A stretch of 64,000 nucleotides of DNA from VRUE01 sp963697695 (GCA_963697695.1 OY969094.1:1178001-1242000); one strand, 5' to 3'; shown: positions 1 to 8,984, counted from the first letter of the stretch. Numbers and translations: made by a program. Notes: generated by a model not told the origin, from the letters alone.

Positions 1-609
1 CTCATAGGCGAGCGGCGATGCCCCGGCGCCGGCCGCCGCGCGAAGCCGCTCCGCCAACTCCTCGAGCTCGCCGGCGTCGCGGCCGAGGCCCATCCGGTCG
101 GCCTCGGCGAAGACCTCCGCCGTGCTCAAGCCGCCACCGTCGGGCAGCAGGACCACCGCATGCGGCGCCGGCTCGGGCAGCCGCTCGACCCTCTCCCCTG
201 CGCCACGGACCAGCGCCAATGCCGGCTGCAGCTGCGAGGGCACGTCAGCGCCCAAGCCGGCCGCGATCTCCTCCAGCTCCGGCACCTCTCCGGCTGCCAG
301 CCGCAGGACCGCCGCCGCGTCGGCGCTGCCGCCGCCGAGGCCGGCGGCGACCGGGATCCGCTTCTCGATCTCGATCCGCAGCGGCGACCGGCTCCAGCCG
401 TGCTCGCGCAGGGCCGCCAGCGCCCGCTCCGCCAGGTTGTCGCCCTCCACTCCGGCGCAGACCACCTCGTCCCGCCCGGCATCGCCGACCGCGATCGGAT
501 CGGCGAGCGCCAGCGGCTCGAACAGCGAGCAGAGCTCGTGCAACCCATCGTCGCGGCACTGGCCGAGGTAGAGGCAGAGATTGAGCTTGGCGGGGGCGTT
601 GATCTGCAT
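1..609 (-). CDS. ispE: 4-diphosphocytidyl-2-C-methyl-D-erythritol kinase, 3' end outside window
   Basis: This GHMP kinase phosphorylates CDP-methylerythritol in the non-mevalonate isoprenoid pathway. About 203 residues are visible and the frame is still open at base 1, so the C-terminus is missing. The N-terminus has the family signature APAKLNL (residues 5-11), and the ATP-binding loop PVAAGLGGGSADAAA lies at 86-100. A GADVPSQ segment near 130 is where the catalytic aspartate is expected. I chose the ATG at 609 because it puts the signature at the usual distance from the start. An in-frame GTG at 627 directly beside the rsmA stop is the alternative. It is the last visible gene of a minus-strand tatD-rsmA-ispE run, a common actinobacterial order. 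Confidence 0.93.
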   Translation of the reverse strand, partial: MQINAPAKLNLCLYLGQCRDDGLHELCSLFEPLALADPIAVGDAGRDEVVCAGVEGDNLAERALAALREHGWSRSPLRIEIEKRIPVAAGLGGGSADAAAVLRLAAGEVPELEEIAAGLGADVPSQLQPALALVRGAGERVERLPEPAPHAVVLLPDGGGLSTAEVFAEADRMGLGRDAGELEELAERLRAAAGAGASPLAYE

Positions 610-627
610 CGGGAAGCGACAGCGCAC

Positions 628-1392
628 TCAGAAGCTGCCGTGAAGCTTTGCCGATAGGGCGGCGAACTCGCCGGGAGCAAGCGCCTCGGCGCGGGCGGTG
701 GGAGACAGCCCGAGCTCCCGCAGGGCCTCCCGCGCAGCCTCCATCGAGCCTGGCTGGACGTGCTCGAGCGAGCGGGCGAGGGCCTTGCGGCGGTGCGCGA
801 ACGCGGCCCTGACGAGGGCGCGCGTCGGCGCGTCGGCTCCGGGCCCGATCCGCCTGAGACCGAGGATCGCCGACTCGACCCGCGGGCGGGGACGGAAGAC
901 CGCCGGGTCGACCGTCCGCAGCAGCTTCGCCTCGCAGGCAAGCTGGACCAGCACGCTCGGCGAACCGTAGACGCGGCTGCCGGGATCCGCCCGCAGCCGG
1001 TCGGCGATCTCGCGCTGGACCATCACCGTCCAGCGGCCAACCGATGGCAGCTCCTCGACCGTGCGCAAGATCACCGGGGTCGCCACGGAGTAGGGAAGGT
1101 TGGAGACGACCGCCGTCGGGGCGGGCTGGAGCTTTCCCAGGTCCAGGTCCAGCGCATCCCCCCAATGCAGATCGACCTTGGGACGAGCCTCGACCACGGC
1201 GAGTCCGTCCTGCAGGCGACGGTCGATCTCCACTGCGTGGACGTGGGCGGCGGCATCCGCCAGCCGCTCGGTCAGCACCCCCTCGCCCACACCGACCTCG
1301 AGCACGACGTCGCCTGGATCGAGCTCCGCGTCGCGGATGATCGCGTCGAGCAGGTTGGGGTCGGACAGGAAGTTCTGCCCGAGGCGAACCAT
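628..1392 (-). CDS. rsmA: 16S rRNA (adenine(1518)-N6/adenine(1519)-N6)-dimethyltransferase
   Basis: RsmA (KsgA) dimethylates two adjacent adenines in the 3' hairpin of 16S rRNA late in small-subunit assembly. The 254-residue length fits the family. Visible motifs are LGQNFL at 4-9, the S-adenosylmethionine loop EVGVGEGVL at 32-40, an acidic residue in AVEID near 55, and the catalytic NLPY at 98-101. The ATG at 1392 lies 3 bases from the tatD stop, so the two are probably co-transcribed and translationally coupled. Nothing in the frame looks damaged. Confidence 0.96.
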   Translation of the reverse strand: MVRLGQNFLSDPNLLDAIIRDAELDPGDVVLEVGVGEGVLTERLADAAAHVHAVEIDRRLQDGLAVVEARPKVDLHWGDALDLDLGKLQPAPTAVVSNLPYSVATPVILRTVEELPSVGRWTVMVQREIADRLRADPGSRVYGSPSVLVQLACEAKLLRTVDPAVFRPRPRVESAILGLRRIGPGADAPTRALVRAAFAHRRKALARSLEHVQPGSMEAAREALRELGLSPTARAEALAPGEFAALSAKLHGSF

Positions 1393-1395
1393 GGG

Positions 1396-2163
1396 TTACC
1401 AGTCGAACAGCGTTTGGGCGTTGGCCTCGACCGTCCGCTCCAGTTCCGCGTAGGAGACGCCGCGAACCTCGGCGACGACCTCGGCCGTCGAGACCACGTG
1501 GGCGGGCTCGTTGGACTTGCCGCGAACCGGCTGCGGAGCGAGGTAGGGCGCGTCGGTCTCGACCAGGACGAGCTCGTCCGGCAGCTTCGCCGCTGCCTCG
1601 CGCAGCTCGTCGGCACTGGGGAAGGTGACGATGCCCGAGAAGGAGCAGTACCAGCCGCGCTCGATCGCGTCCTCGACCCGCCAGGGAGCGAGGAAGCAGT
1701 GCAGAATCACCGGCACGCCATCCGCGCTCCGGTCGAGGATCTCGAAGACGTCGTCGACGGCGCCGGTCTCGCCATCTGGGTCGCGAGCGTGGATGACCAC
1801 GGGTAGGCGGTGGTCAGCGGCGATCGCCACCTGCGCCTCGAGCGCGCGGCGCTGCTCGTCGCGGCTCGCGGTTTCGCGGTAGTAGTCGATCCCGGTCTCG
1901 CCGATCGCCCGCACCTTCTCGTGGGCGGCAAGACGGGCGATCGCCTCAGCCCGAGCGTCGTCGAAGCCCGCTGCCTCGGTGGGGTGGCAGCCGACGGTCG
2001 CGAAGACGGAGTCATGGCGCTCGGCGGCGGCGATCGTCTGCCGGTTGGTGGCCCCGTCCAAGCCCACGTTGAGCATCCGCTCGACCCCCGCCTCACGCGC
2101 CGTGGCGACGACCTCAACCTCGGGCCGCTCGCATAAGAAGAGGTGGGTGTGGGAATCGATCAC
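1396..2163 (-). CDS. tatD: TatD family metal-dependent hydrolase (DNase)
   Basis: This is a TatD/YcfH-type amidohydrolase-fold nuclease of 255 residues, in a family that acts as a 3'-5' exonuclease in DNA repair and RNA turnover. Metal ligands are recognisable: DSHTHL at 3-8, the glutamate of IGETGIDYY near 92, VIHARD, ILHCF, and the aspartate of VETDAPYL. It starts with GTG at 2163. I see no good Shine-Dalgarno sequence on the minus strand before it. In many Actinobacteria this gene follows metG directly. Here two plus-strand genes lie between them, so tatD must have its own promoter. Confidence 0.9.
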   Translation of the reverse strand: MIDSHTHLFLCERPEVEVVATAREAGVERMLNVGLDGATNRQTIAAAERHDSVFATVGCHPTEAAGFDDARAEAIARLAAHEKVRAIGETGIDYYRETASRDEQRRALEAQVAIAADHRLPVVIHARDPDGETGAVDDVFEILDRSADGVPVILHCFLAPWRVEDAIERGWYCSFSGIVTFPSADELREAAAKLPDELVLVETDAPYLAPQPVRGKSNEPAHVVSTAEVVAEVRGVSYAELERTVEANAQTLFDW

Positions 2164-2186
2164 CGAAAGGAGTCTAGGAACGAAAA

Positions 2187-2217
2187 CGACCCGCGCGCCG
2201 TGAGAGCGCAGGGGTCG
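2187..2217 (-). terminator. Hairpin followed by T4 just upstream of tatD
   Basis: On the minus strand CGACCC pairs with GGGTCG and an inner GCGC pairs with GCGC. TTTTCG follows, giving the shape of a short intrinsic terminator. It sits only about 25 bases before the tatD start. No minus-strand gene lies to its right, so it would act on the tatD leader transcript itself. A second small dyad, GTTCGA-N6-TCGAAC, is at 2223-2240. Attenuation is a guess. It could also be a relic of an older gene order. Confidence 0.35.
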
Positions 2218-2325
2218 CCGGTGTTCGATGGGCTTCGAACTAGGAGATTGGGCAGGCGAACGGAGTCAGCGGAGTGGGAAATCGACCTGACCAGCACCTA
2301 ATTCTTGAAATAGCCTTCTGGCCGC

Positions 2326-3495
2326 GTGGCGGATCCAGCCGACTACTACCGCGAGATCTATGCCCGGGGACTGGGTGGCGAGGTTCCGTCTGTCCCCGTT
2401 GCGGTCGCCGATCTGGAGCGGCTCGCCGCCGAGACGATGGACCCGAAAGCGGCCAACTACGTCTTCGCCGGGGCCGGCAGCGAGGACACGATGGACGCCA
2501 ACCTGGAGGCGTTCAGGCGGCGCCGGATCGTCCCTCGCATGCTGCGCGACGTCGCCGAGCGCGACCTCTCGACGACGGTGCTTGGAACGACGCTGCCGGC
2601 GCCGTTGCTGCTGGCGCCGATCGGCGTGCAGAAGGTGGTCCACGAGGAGGGTGAGCTGGCCTCTGCTCGCGCGGCTGCAACGCTGGGCTTGCCGATCGTT
2701 GCCAGTACGGCGGCAGCGTTCACGCTCGAGGAGATCGCCGAGGCAAGCGGCGACGGGCCTCGCTGGTTCCAGCTCTACTGGCCCAATGACCGCGCTCTTG
2801 CCACGAGCTTGGTCAGCCGCGCCGAGGCCGCGGGCTACGGCGCTATCGTGCTCACCGTCGACACCTTCGTGCCCGGCTGGAAGCCCCGCGACCTGCAGCA
2901 GGCCTGGCTGCCTTTCCTGAACGGGATGGGGGTTGCCAACTACTTCCAGGACCCGGTCTTCCGCGAAGCGCTCGAGAAGACCCCCGAGGAGGACCCCGGC
3001 ATGGCCACCGGCCATTTCCTCTCGATACAGGCAAACCCCGCGCTCGCCTGGGACGACCTCGCCTGGCTGCGCGAACAGACGGAGCTGCCGATCCTGGTCA
3101 AGGGCATCCAGCATGTCGACGACGCGCGCGAAGCGGTGGCGCACGGTGTCGACGGCATCGTCGTCTCCAACCACGGCGGCCGCCAGGTCGACGGGGCGCT
3201 CGCCTCGCTCGATGCCCTGCCCGCGATCGCCGAAGCCGCCGGCGACGACCTCGCGGTCCTTTTCGACAGCGGCATCCGCAGCGGCACCGACGTGATCAAG
3301 GCCCTCGCCCTCGGTGCCGACGCCGTCCTCCTCGGCCGCCCTTACATCTGGGGCCTCGCCCTGGAGGGCCAGACCGGGGTCGAAACCGTGCTCAAGATGA
3401 TCCTCGCCGAGCTCGACCTGACGATGGCCCTCTGCGGCTATACCCGCCCCGAGCAGCTAGGCCCTGAAGCCCTGGCGGGGAGCAAACCGAGTTGA
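2326..3495 (+). CDS. FMN-dependent alpha-hydroxy-acid oxidase (lactate 2-monooxygenase-like)
   Basis: This is a TIM-barrel flavoprotein of 389 residues that oxidises 2-hydroxy acids such as lactate or glycolate using FMN. The active-site motif SNHGGRQVDGA carries the catalytic histidine and a substrate-binding arginine. It is followed by the phosphate-binding segments LFDSGIRSGTDVIKALALGA and LLGRPY. The N-terminal FAGAGSEDTMDAN and the FQLYWPNDR segment are typical of the lactate monooxygenase/oxidase branch. The start is GTG at 2326. The TGA stop at 3493-3495 overlaps the TTG start of the next gene, suggesting coupling. The exact substrate cannot be read from sequence. Confidence 0.88.
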   Translation: MADPADYYREIYARGLGGEVPSVPVAVADLERLAAETMDPKAANYVFAGAGSEDTMDANLEAFRRRRIVPRMLRDVAERDLSTTVLGTTLPAPLLLAPIGVQKVVHEEGELASARAAATLGLPIVASTAAAFTLEEIAEASGDGPRWFQLYWPNDRALATSLVSRAEAAGYGAIVLTVDTFVPGWKPRDLQQAWLPFLNGMGVANYFQDPVFREALEKTPEEDPGMATGHFLSIQANPALAWDDLAWLREQTELPILVKGIQHVDDAREAVAHGVDGIVVSNHGGRQVDGALASLDALPAIAEAAGDDLAVLFDSGIRSGTDVIKALALGADAVLLGRPYIWGLALEGQTGVETVLKMILAELDLTMALCGYTRPEQLGPEALAGSKPS

Positions 3496-4493
3496 TCCGG
3501 CTGCCGTTCCCGGCGGGAATGGCAAGCGTGCTGGCAGTGCTTCTTGCCTTTTTGCTCCTACAGGCGGCTCCGAGCGCTGCCAGTACGGGCGAGCGAGCCG
3601 CGAGCCGTGCCTGGAAGCCGTCCGTTGCCGGAGCGCGGCGCTATGCACGCAGGCGGCTCGGCGACGTCAGCTTCGCGATCGTCGGCCGGCGCTCGCGGCT
3701 GCGCTCGTTTCGCGGCGCTCGCACCGCTCCGGCGGCCAGCACGATCAAGGCGATGCTGCTCGTCGCCTACCTCCGCCGGCGCTCGGTCCGCAACCGTCGT
3801 CTTCGCGAGGACGAGACGGCACTGCTCGAACCGATGATCCGCGTCTCCGACAACGCAGCCGGCATCCAGGTTGCCGCCCTGCTCGGCGACGGCAGCGTCG
3901 AGCGGCTCGCCCATGCCGCCCGGATGCGTGACTTTCGCTGGGTGTACGAACCGGGCTGGCTCGGCGGCCTCTCGCAGGTCAGTGCCCGCGACCAGGCACG
4001 CTTCATGCGGCGCTACGAGCGCTTCGTGCCCGGGCGCCACCGGCGTTTCGCCCGGCACCTCCTGCGCTCGGTCGTCTCCTGGCAACGCTGGGGCGCCGCT
4101 GCCGTGCGCCACCGCGGCTGGCGGCTCTACTTCAAGGGGGGTTGGGGAATCGCCGACGACGGGGCCGGCACGGTCAGCCATCAGGTCGCCTTCCTCGAGC
4201 GAGGCCACTGCCGGCTCGGCCTCGCGATCCTCACCGAGCACAATCCCTCGACCGCCTACGGGAGCGAGACACTGCGTGGCGTCGCAGCTCGCCTTCTGCA
4301 CGGCATCGGCGCCACCCGCTGCGGGCCGCACGCGCGGCCGGTCCGTCGTCGCCTTCTAGGCGACCGGCTCGATCCTCGGGAAGAGCGGCGGCACGCGCTC
4401 GGCCTTCTGGCCGCCGGAGCGGGAGCCGAGCTCGGCGAGGCCGCGGGACTCTTCCTCCAGCGCACCCAGCAGCCGCTCGCTCGTCTGCGGTAG
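3492..4493 (+). CDS. Exported serine hydrolase of the class A beta-lactamase fold
   Basis: A signal peptide (about residues 8-30) precedes a penicillin-recognising domain. The catalytic motif STIK is at 83-86, SDN at 119-121, and KGG at 215-217 in place of the usual KTG. That makes it a secreted or periplasmic-face serine hydrolase, but beta-lactam hydrolysis is not implied. I give the TTG at 3492, which overlaps the preceding stop. The ATG at 3519 is a good alternative and keeps the signal peptide. The 3' end is odd: the frame runs 138 bases into metG on the other strand. A stop in the neighbouring frame at 4357-4359 would overlap the metG stop as CTAG, the arrangement seen at other convergent pairs here, so a late frameshift is possible. 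Confidence 0.78.
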   Translation: MIRLPFPAGMASVLAVLLAFLLLQAAPSAASTGERAASRAWKPSVAGARRYARRRLGDVSFAIVGRRSRLRSFRGARTAPAASTIKAMLLVAYLRRRSVRNRRLREDETALLEPMIRVSDNAAGIQVAALLGDGSVERLAHAARMRDFRWVYEPGWLGGLSQVSARDQARFMRRYERFVPGRHRRFARHLLRSVVSWQRWGAAAVRHRGWRLYFKGGWGIADDGAGTVSHQVAFLERGHCRLGLAILTEHNPSTAYGSETLRGVAARLLHGIGATRCGPHARPVRRRLLGDRLDPREERRHALGLLAAGAGAELGEAAGLFLQRTQQPLARLR

Positions 4494-5861
4494 GTAGGGG
4501 ACGAGCAGCAGCGTGGCTACGCGCAGGCCCTCGGCGAGGTTGTAGAGGACCTCGTCGAGACGCTCGGGGTCGGCCTCGTCCTTGGCCAGCTCCCAGGGTC
4601 GCATTTCCTCGACGTAGCGGTTGAGGCGACGCACCAGCTTCCAGATCTCCTCCAGAGCCTGGGTCAGCTCGGCCCGGTCAAGCAGATCGCAAACCCGCTC
4701 CACCACCCCTTCGAAGTCCTCGGCCAGGACCGCGTCCACAGCGGCCACCGGCACGACGCCGGCGCGATAGCGCTCGATCATCGCCAGCGTGCGGCTCGCC
4801 AGATTCCCGTAGTCGTTGGCCAGCTCGGCGTCGTAGCGGGCCTCGAAGCCGGCGGTGGAGATCGAGCCGTCCTGGCCGAAGCTGACCTCGCGGAAGCAGT
4901 AGTAGCGCAGGGCGTCGGCGCCGAACCGCTCGATCACCTCGAAGGGATCGAGCACGTTGCCGAGCGACTTCGACATCTTCTTCTCGCCCATCAGTAGGAA
5001 GCCGTGGATCGCCATCCGCCGCGGCGGCTCGAGGCCGGCCGCCCAGAGCAGCGCCGGCCAGATCACCGCGTGGAACTTGAGGATGTCCTTCGCCATCACG
5101 TGCAGGCTGGCGGGCCAGTAGCGCTCGGTCAGGTCCTCGCCCTCACGGGCGAAGGCGAGCGCGGTGAAGTAGTTGAGCAGGGCATCGAACCAGACGTACA
5201 TGCGCTGCTCGGGGTCCCAGGGCAGCTCCATCCCCCACTTCAGCTTCGGCCGCGAGAGCGAGACGTCCTCCAGGCCCTGCTTGATGAACGAGACCGCCTC
5301 GTTGCGACGGAAGTCCGGCACGACGAAGTCCGGCCGCTCCTCGTAGAGCCGTTCCAATTTCTCCTGGAATGCGGAGAGGCGGAAGAACCAATTCTCCTCA
5401 CGGACGCGCTCGAGCGGGATCTCGTGGATCGGGCAGGTCTGCCCCGGCCCGAGCTCGCGCTCGGTCTTGAAGTCGGCGCAGCGCGGGCAGTACCAGCCCT
5501 CGTAGACCCCCTTGTTCACCCAGCCGTTGTCGTAGACACGCTGCATCACCTCGGCGACCCGCTCCTTGTGGCGAGGGTCGGAGGTGCGGATGAAGAAGTC
5601 GTTGGTCGCGCCGATGATCGGCATCAGCCGGCGGAACTTCTCGGCGTTGCGATCGGCCAGCTCCTGCGGCGAGATGCCCTCTCGCTCAGCCGCGAGCTCG
5701 ACCGGCTCACCGTGCTCGTCGGTGCCGGTGAGGAAGAAGACGTCCTCGCCCCGCTGCCGCATATGGCGAGCGAGCACATCGGCAGCCATCGTCGAGTAAG
5801 CGTGGCCGAGATGCGGCTCGGCGTTGACGTAGTAGATCGGGGTTGTGACGTAGAAGGACAC
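4356..5861 (-). CDS. metG: Methionyl-tRNA synthetase
   Basis: This class I aminoacyl-tRNA synthetase charges tRNA-Met. The 501-residue length fits the short bacterial form without a C-terminal tRNA-binding domain. Visible are the HIGH-type motif HLGH at 17-20, a zinc-binding insert with YCPRC and CPIHE between about 124 and 146, the KMSKS motif in KKMSKSLGN near 293, and the anticodon-binding helical domain after about 370. It follows rsmI by 22 bases and is probably co-transcribed with rsmI and the ROK kinase. Its TAG stop overlaps the convergent hydrolase gene. Confidence 0.97.
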   Translation of the reverse strand: MSFYVTTPIYYVNAEPHLGHAYSTMAADVLARHMRQRGEDVFFLTGTDEHGEPVELAAEREGISPQELADRNAEKFRRLMPIIGATNDFFIRTSDPRHKERVAEVMQRVYDNGWVNKGVYEGWYCPRCADFKTERELGPGQTCPIHEIPLERVREENWFFRLSAFQEKLERLYEERPDFVVPDFRRNEAVSFIKQGLEDVSLSRPKLKWGMELPWDPEQRMYVWFDALLNYFTALAFAREGEDLTERYWPASLHVMAKDILKFHAVIWPALLWAAGLEPPRRMAIHGFLLMGEKKMSKSLGNVLDPFEVIERFGADALRYYCFREVSFGQDGSISTAGFEARYDAELANDYGNLASRTLAMIERYRAGVVPVAAVDAVLAEDFEGVVERVCDLLDRAELTQALEEIWKLVRRLNRYVEEMRPWELAKDEADPERLDEVLYNLAEGLRVATLLLVPYLPQTSERLLGALEEESRGLAELGSRSGGQKAERVPPLFPRIEPVA

Positions 5862-5883
5862 CGCGGGCCAGGCTAGTCGACGC

Positions 5884-6711
5884 TCAGCGGCGGGGCTCGC
5901 GCCCGGTCAGCGCCCGGTAGAGGTCGTTCGCGCGGGTGCCGGTCAGGGCGGCGACGACGCTCGCCGCGGCTCGGGGTCGTGCCCCCGACTGGACCAGGTG
6001 GCGCAGAGCGTCGACGGCGAAGCCGACGTCGCGGTCATGGTCCTCGGCGGCCGCTGGCGCGATCACCAGCACGATCTCGCCTTTGACGTCGCTGCGGAAG
6101 CGCCGCGCCAGTTCGGCCAGCGAGCCGCGGGCGATCTCCTCGTGCATCTTCGTCAGCTCGCGGCAGACGGCGGCGGGGCGGTCGGGGGCAATCGCGGCGA
6201 GGGCGGCGAGGGACTCGCTGATCCGGCGGGGCGACTCGAAGGCGACCACGGTCTCGGCCGAGCGCAGCACGCGCTCCATCTCCCCGGAGCGCTTCGGCAG
6301 GAAGCCCTCGAAGCGCCAGCGGTCGGTGGGGAGACCCGAGGCAACCAGGGCCACCGGCACCACCGAGGGACCGGGAAGCACCGTCACCTCGAGGTCGCGT
6401 TCGATGCAGCGGCGGATCAGCTTGTAGCCGGGATCGGAGATCGCCGGCATACCGGCATCGGAGACGAGGGCGACGGTGTCCCCGCGCTCGATCCGCTGCG
6501 CGAGCTCGGTCGCGCGGGCGGCTTCGTTGCCCTCGTGGTTGGAGATCAGCGGAGGAGCCGGGCGGATGCGGAGCTTGTCGAGCAGCCCGCCGGTGCGCCG
6601 CGTGTCCTCGCAGGCAATCCAGTCGGAGCTGACCAGGGCATCGCGGACGCGGGGAGTGACGTCGTCGAGGTTGCCGATCGGCGTCGGGCAGACGATCAGC
6701 GATCCCGGCAT
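5884..6711 (-). CDS. rsmI: 16S rRNA (cytidine(1402)-2'-O)-methyltransferase
   Basis: RsmI adds the 2'-O-methyl group to C1402 in the decoding centre of 16S rRNA. The 275-residue protein has the tetrapyrrole-methylase-type S-adenosylmethionine fold. It shows CPTPIGNLDDVTPR at the N-terminus, ACEDTRRTGGLL, the SDAGMPAISDPGY loop, and LPGPSVVPVALVASG. Its ATG overlaps the TGA of the upstream kinase gene (ATGA), and metG follows. The rsmI-metG pair is a standard actinobacterial neighbourhood. Confidence 0.95.
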   Translation of the reverse strand: MPGSLIVCPTPIGNLDDVTPRVRDALVSSDWIACEDTRRTGGLLDKLRIRPAPPLISNHEGNEAARATELAQRIERGDTVALVSDAGMPAISDPGYKLIRRCIERDLEVTVLPGPSVVPVALVASGLPTDRWRFEGFLPKRSGEMERVLRSAETVVAFESPRRISESLAALAAIAPDRPAAVCRELTKMHEEIARGSLAELARRFRSDVKGEIVLVIAPAAAEDHDRDVGFAVDALRHLVQSGARPRAAASVVAALTGTRANDLYRALTGREPRR

Positions 6712-7676
6712 CAGCCCGTCCTCTGCTCCAGCTCGATCCGCGCCATCGCGGCGGCCCCGATCATGCCGGCGTCCTCGCCGAGCTCAGCCGCAACGAGCGG
6801 CGTGCGGTTCATCGGCGGCAGGGCACGCTCTTCCAGCTCGTGGCGAGCCGGTTCGAGCAGAAGGTCCCCGGCGCCGCCCACCACGCCACCGCCGAGCACG
6901 ATCACCTCGGGCTGAAAGATGTTGGCGAAGCTGGTCAGCGCCGCCCCGAGCCTGGCGCCGACGAGGTCGAAGACAGCGACAGCGGTGGGGTCGCCGGCGT
7001 GGGCGGCATCGGTCACGGCCTTGCCGTCGATCTGCAGGCCGTCGGCGTCCATCTTTCCCAGCGCCGACTCAGGCTCGCGCTTGGCCGCCTCGCGCCCCTC
7101 CCGCCCGATCGCGGTACCGGAAGCGAGGGTCTCGATGCAGCCGCGGCCGGGGCAATTCCCCTGACAGCGAGGTCCGTCGATCTCAACCACCGTGTGGCCC
7201 AGCTCGGCGCCGGCGCCGCCGGCGCCGCGGTAGACCTCGCCGTTGAGGATCAGCCCACCGCCGATCCCGGTGCCGATCGTCAGCATCACGGCGTTTTCGG
7301 TTCCCCGCGCAGCCCCGTAGAGGTGCTCGGCGAGGGCGGCGACGTTGGCGTCGTTGTCGACCGAGATCGGCAGGCCGGTCCGCTCGGAGACGATCTGGCG
7401 AATCGGCAGGTCGTCGAGCGGCAGATTGACCGCCGAGATCGCGATGCCTTTGTCGTGATCGATCGTCGCCGGGATGCCGAGCCCGACGCTGCCGACGCCG
7501 GGCCGGGCGGTGCGCGCCTCTTCGATCTCGCGCACCAGCAGCTCGACCAGCTCGTCCTCGGTCTGCCCTGTGGACGCCTCACGGCTCTCCCAGAGGACCT
7601 TGGAATCGGGGTCGAGGACACCGAGGAGCATCTTCGTCCCACCGAGATCTACCCCGATCGTTTCCCCTGCACTCAT
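6711..7676 (-). CDS. ROK family sugar kinase (glucokinase-like)
   Basis: This 321-residue ROK protein probably phosphorylates glucose or a related hexose. The N-terminal phosphate loop IGVDLGGTK, the catalytic aspartate in VDNDANVAALAE, and TIGTGIGGGLI are clear. The structural zinc site is intact: ELGHTVVEIDG followed by a GNCPGRGCIE cysteine cluster. No N-terminal DNA-binding domain is present, so this is an enzyme and not a ROK repressor. I chose the ATG at 7676. A longer frame reaching 7787 adds low-complexity sequence without homology. It overlaps rsmI by ATGA and is divergent from the LCP gene, with 64 bases between them. Confidence 0.9.
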   Translation of the reverse strand: MSAGETIGVDLGGTKMLLGVLDPDSKVLWESREASTGQTEDELVELLVREIEEARTARPGVGSVGLGIPATIDHDKGIAISAVNLPLDDLPIRQIVSERTGLPISVDNDANVAALAEHLYGAARGTENAVMLTIGTGIGGGLILNGEVYRGAGGAGAELGHTVVEIDGPRCQGNCPGRGCIETLASGTAIGREGREAAKREPESALGKMDADGLQIDGKAVTDAAHAGDPTAVAVFDLVGARLGAALTSFANIFQPEVIVLGGGVVGGAGDLLLEPARHELEERALPPMNRTPLVAAELGEDAGMIGAAAMARIELEQRTG

Positions 7677-7740
7677 GCGTGGATGATGGTGGGCAGGAGG
7701 CGAGCGACCGCGGGCATCGGCATCATGCCCGGAGTCTTTC

Positions 7741-8973
7741 ATGGCCGACAATGGCGAGCAGCAGCCCTCCGGGCCGCCCGAGTACAAGGTCTACCGGTCC
7801 CGGAAAGGCCTTCTGTCGAGGTTGCGGTCCCCCGATCTCTCAGGTCTCAGAGAGAGGACTCCGCGCGCGCCGAAGTGGCCGCGCCGCGACAGGCCTGACC
7901 AGCCGTCAGAGGACACCCCCGGCCGCCGCTGGACGGGCAAGCGGGCCCTCAAGTGGGTCGGCCTCGCCGCGCTCGGCTGGATCCTGCTCAGCTTCCTCGC
8001 CTTCGCAGTCTCAGCCCAGTTGCAGGCCTTCAAGCTCTCCGGCGAGGCGAAGTCCACCCTGCACGGCAACCCGCTGCAGCTGCCCAGCGCACAGACGATC
8101 CTGGTCATCGGCACCGATGCGCGGCCGCCCGACACGAAAGAGCCGGGAGCCGCTCCCTCGGAGGAGTGCTTCGAACAGCAGGCACACGGCGACGTGCCGC
8201 ACGGCGAGTGCTCGGTCGGTGAATTCCGCGCCGACACGCTGATGCTGATCCGCGCCGGTGGCGGCGCCTTCCGCAAACTCTCGATCCCCCGCGACAGCTA
8301 CGCCGAGATTCCCGGCCAGAGCCCGCAGAAGATCAACGCGGCATACGCCTTCGGCGGCGCGGCGGCCCAGATCGAAGCCGTCGAAGACTTCCTCGGGCTC
8401 GAGGTCGACCATGTGGCGATCGTCGACTTCACCGGCTTCGAAGACCTGATCGACGCGGTCGGCGGGGTCACGGTCGACGTACCCCAGAAGCTCTGCGTCG
8501 ACATCAACGGCGGTGCCGGCGGCGGCCAGGGCGGCGTGACGCTGCGGCTGGGCAAGGGCGAGAACACGCTGAACGGCGAAAAGGCCCTGGCCTACGCGCG
8601 AGCCCGCAAGCCGAGCGAATGCCCCGGCCCAGGCGCCAGCGCCTACACCCTCGGCTACAGCGACTTCGACCGCGAGCGAGCCCAGCAGTCGGTGATCAAC
8701 GGGATCAAGGACCGTCTCACCGACCCGCTCCGCGTCCCCTACAACTTCGTCAAGGGCCCGATCATCGGCTGGGACGCGCCGAAAGCCTTCGTCAGCGACA
8801 TGGGATTCCTGACCATGCCCCAGCTCGTCCTCGCCGCCGCCTTCGGCGGCAGCGGCGACACCTACGTGCTCTGCGCCGGCGCCAACTCGGGCTGCGGCGT
8901 CGGTCCCGAAAGCAGCGTCGAAGTGCCGGAGTCAGCGCGCCGGCGCGCCGTCGACCAATTCCTCAACGGCTAG
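7741..8973 (+). CDS. LytR-CpsA-Psr (LCP) family protein
   Basis: LCP enzymes transfer polyprenyl-linked glycopolymers to peptidoglycan on the outer face of the membrane. The 410-residue protein has a basic, proline-rich cytoplasmic tail (1-70), one membrane segment (about 73-95), and an extracellular LCP domain from about 120. Domain signatures are VIGTDARP, RADTLMLIR, LSIPRDSYAEIPG with conserved Arg and Asp, KINAAYAFGG, and the late ALAYARAR segment with a downstream DFDRERAQQ. These are the residues that bind the pyrophosphate of the lipid donor in characterised members. It is convergent with the FmdB-type gene, with a shared terminator between them. Confidence 0.9.
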   Translation: MADNGEQQPSGPPEYKVYRSRKGLLSRLRSPDLSGLRERTPRAPKWPRRDRPDQPSEDTPGRRWTGKRALKWVGLAALGWILLSFLAFAVSAQLQAFKLSGEAKSTLHGNPLQLPSAQTILVIGTDARPPDTKEPGAAPSEECFEQQAHGDVPHGECSVGEFRADTLMLIRAGGGAFRKLSIPRDSYAEIPGQSPQKINAAYAFGGAAAQIEAVEDFLGLEVDHVAIVDFTGFEDLIDAVGGVTVDVPQKLCVDINGGAGGGQGGVTLRLGKGENTLNGEKALAYARARKPSECPGPGASAYTLGYSDFDRERAQQSVINGIKDRLTDPLRVPYNFVKGPIIGWDAPKAFVSDMGFLTMPQLVLAAAFGGSGDTYVLCAGANSGCGVGPESSVEVPESARRRAVDQFLNG

Positions 8974-8984
8974 CAGCGCTCGTT

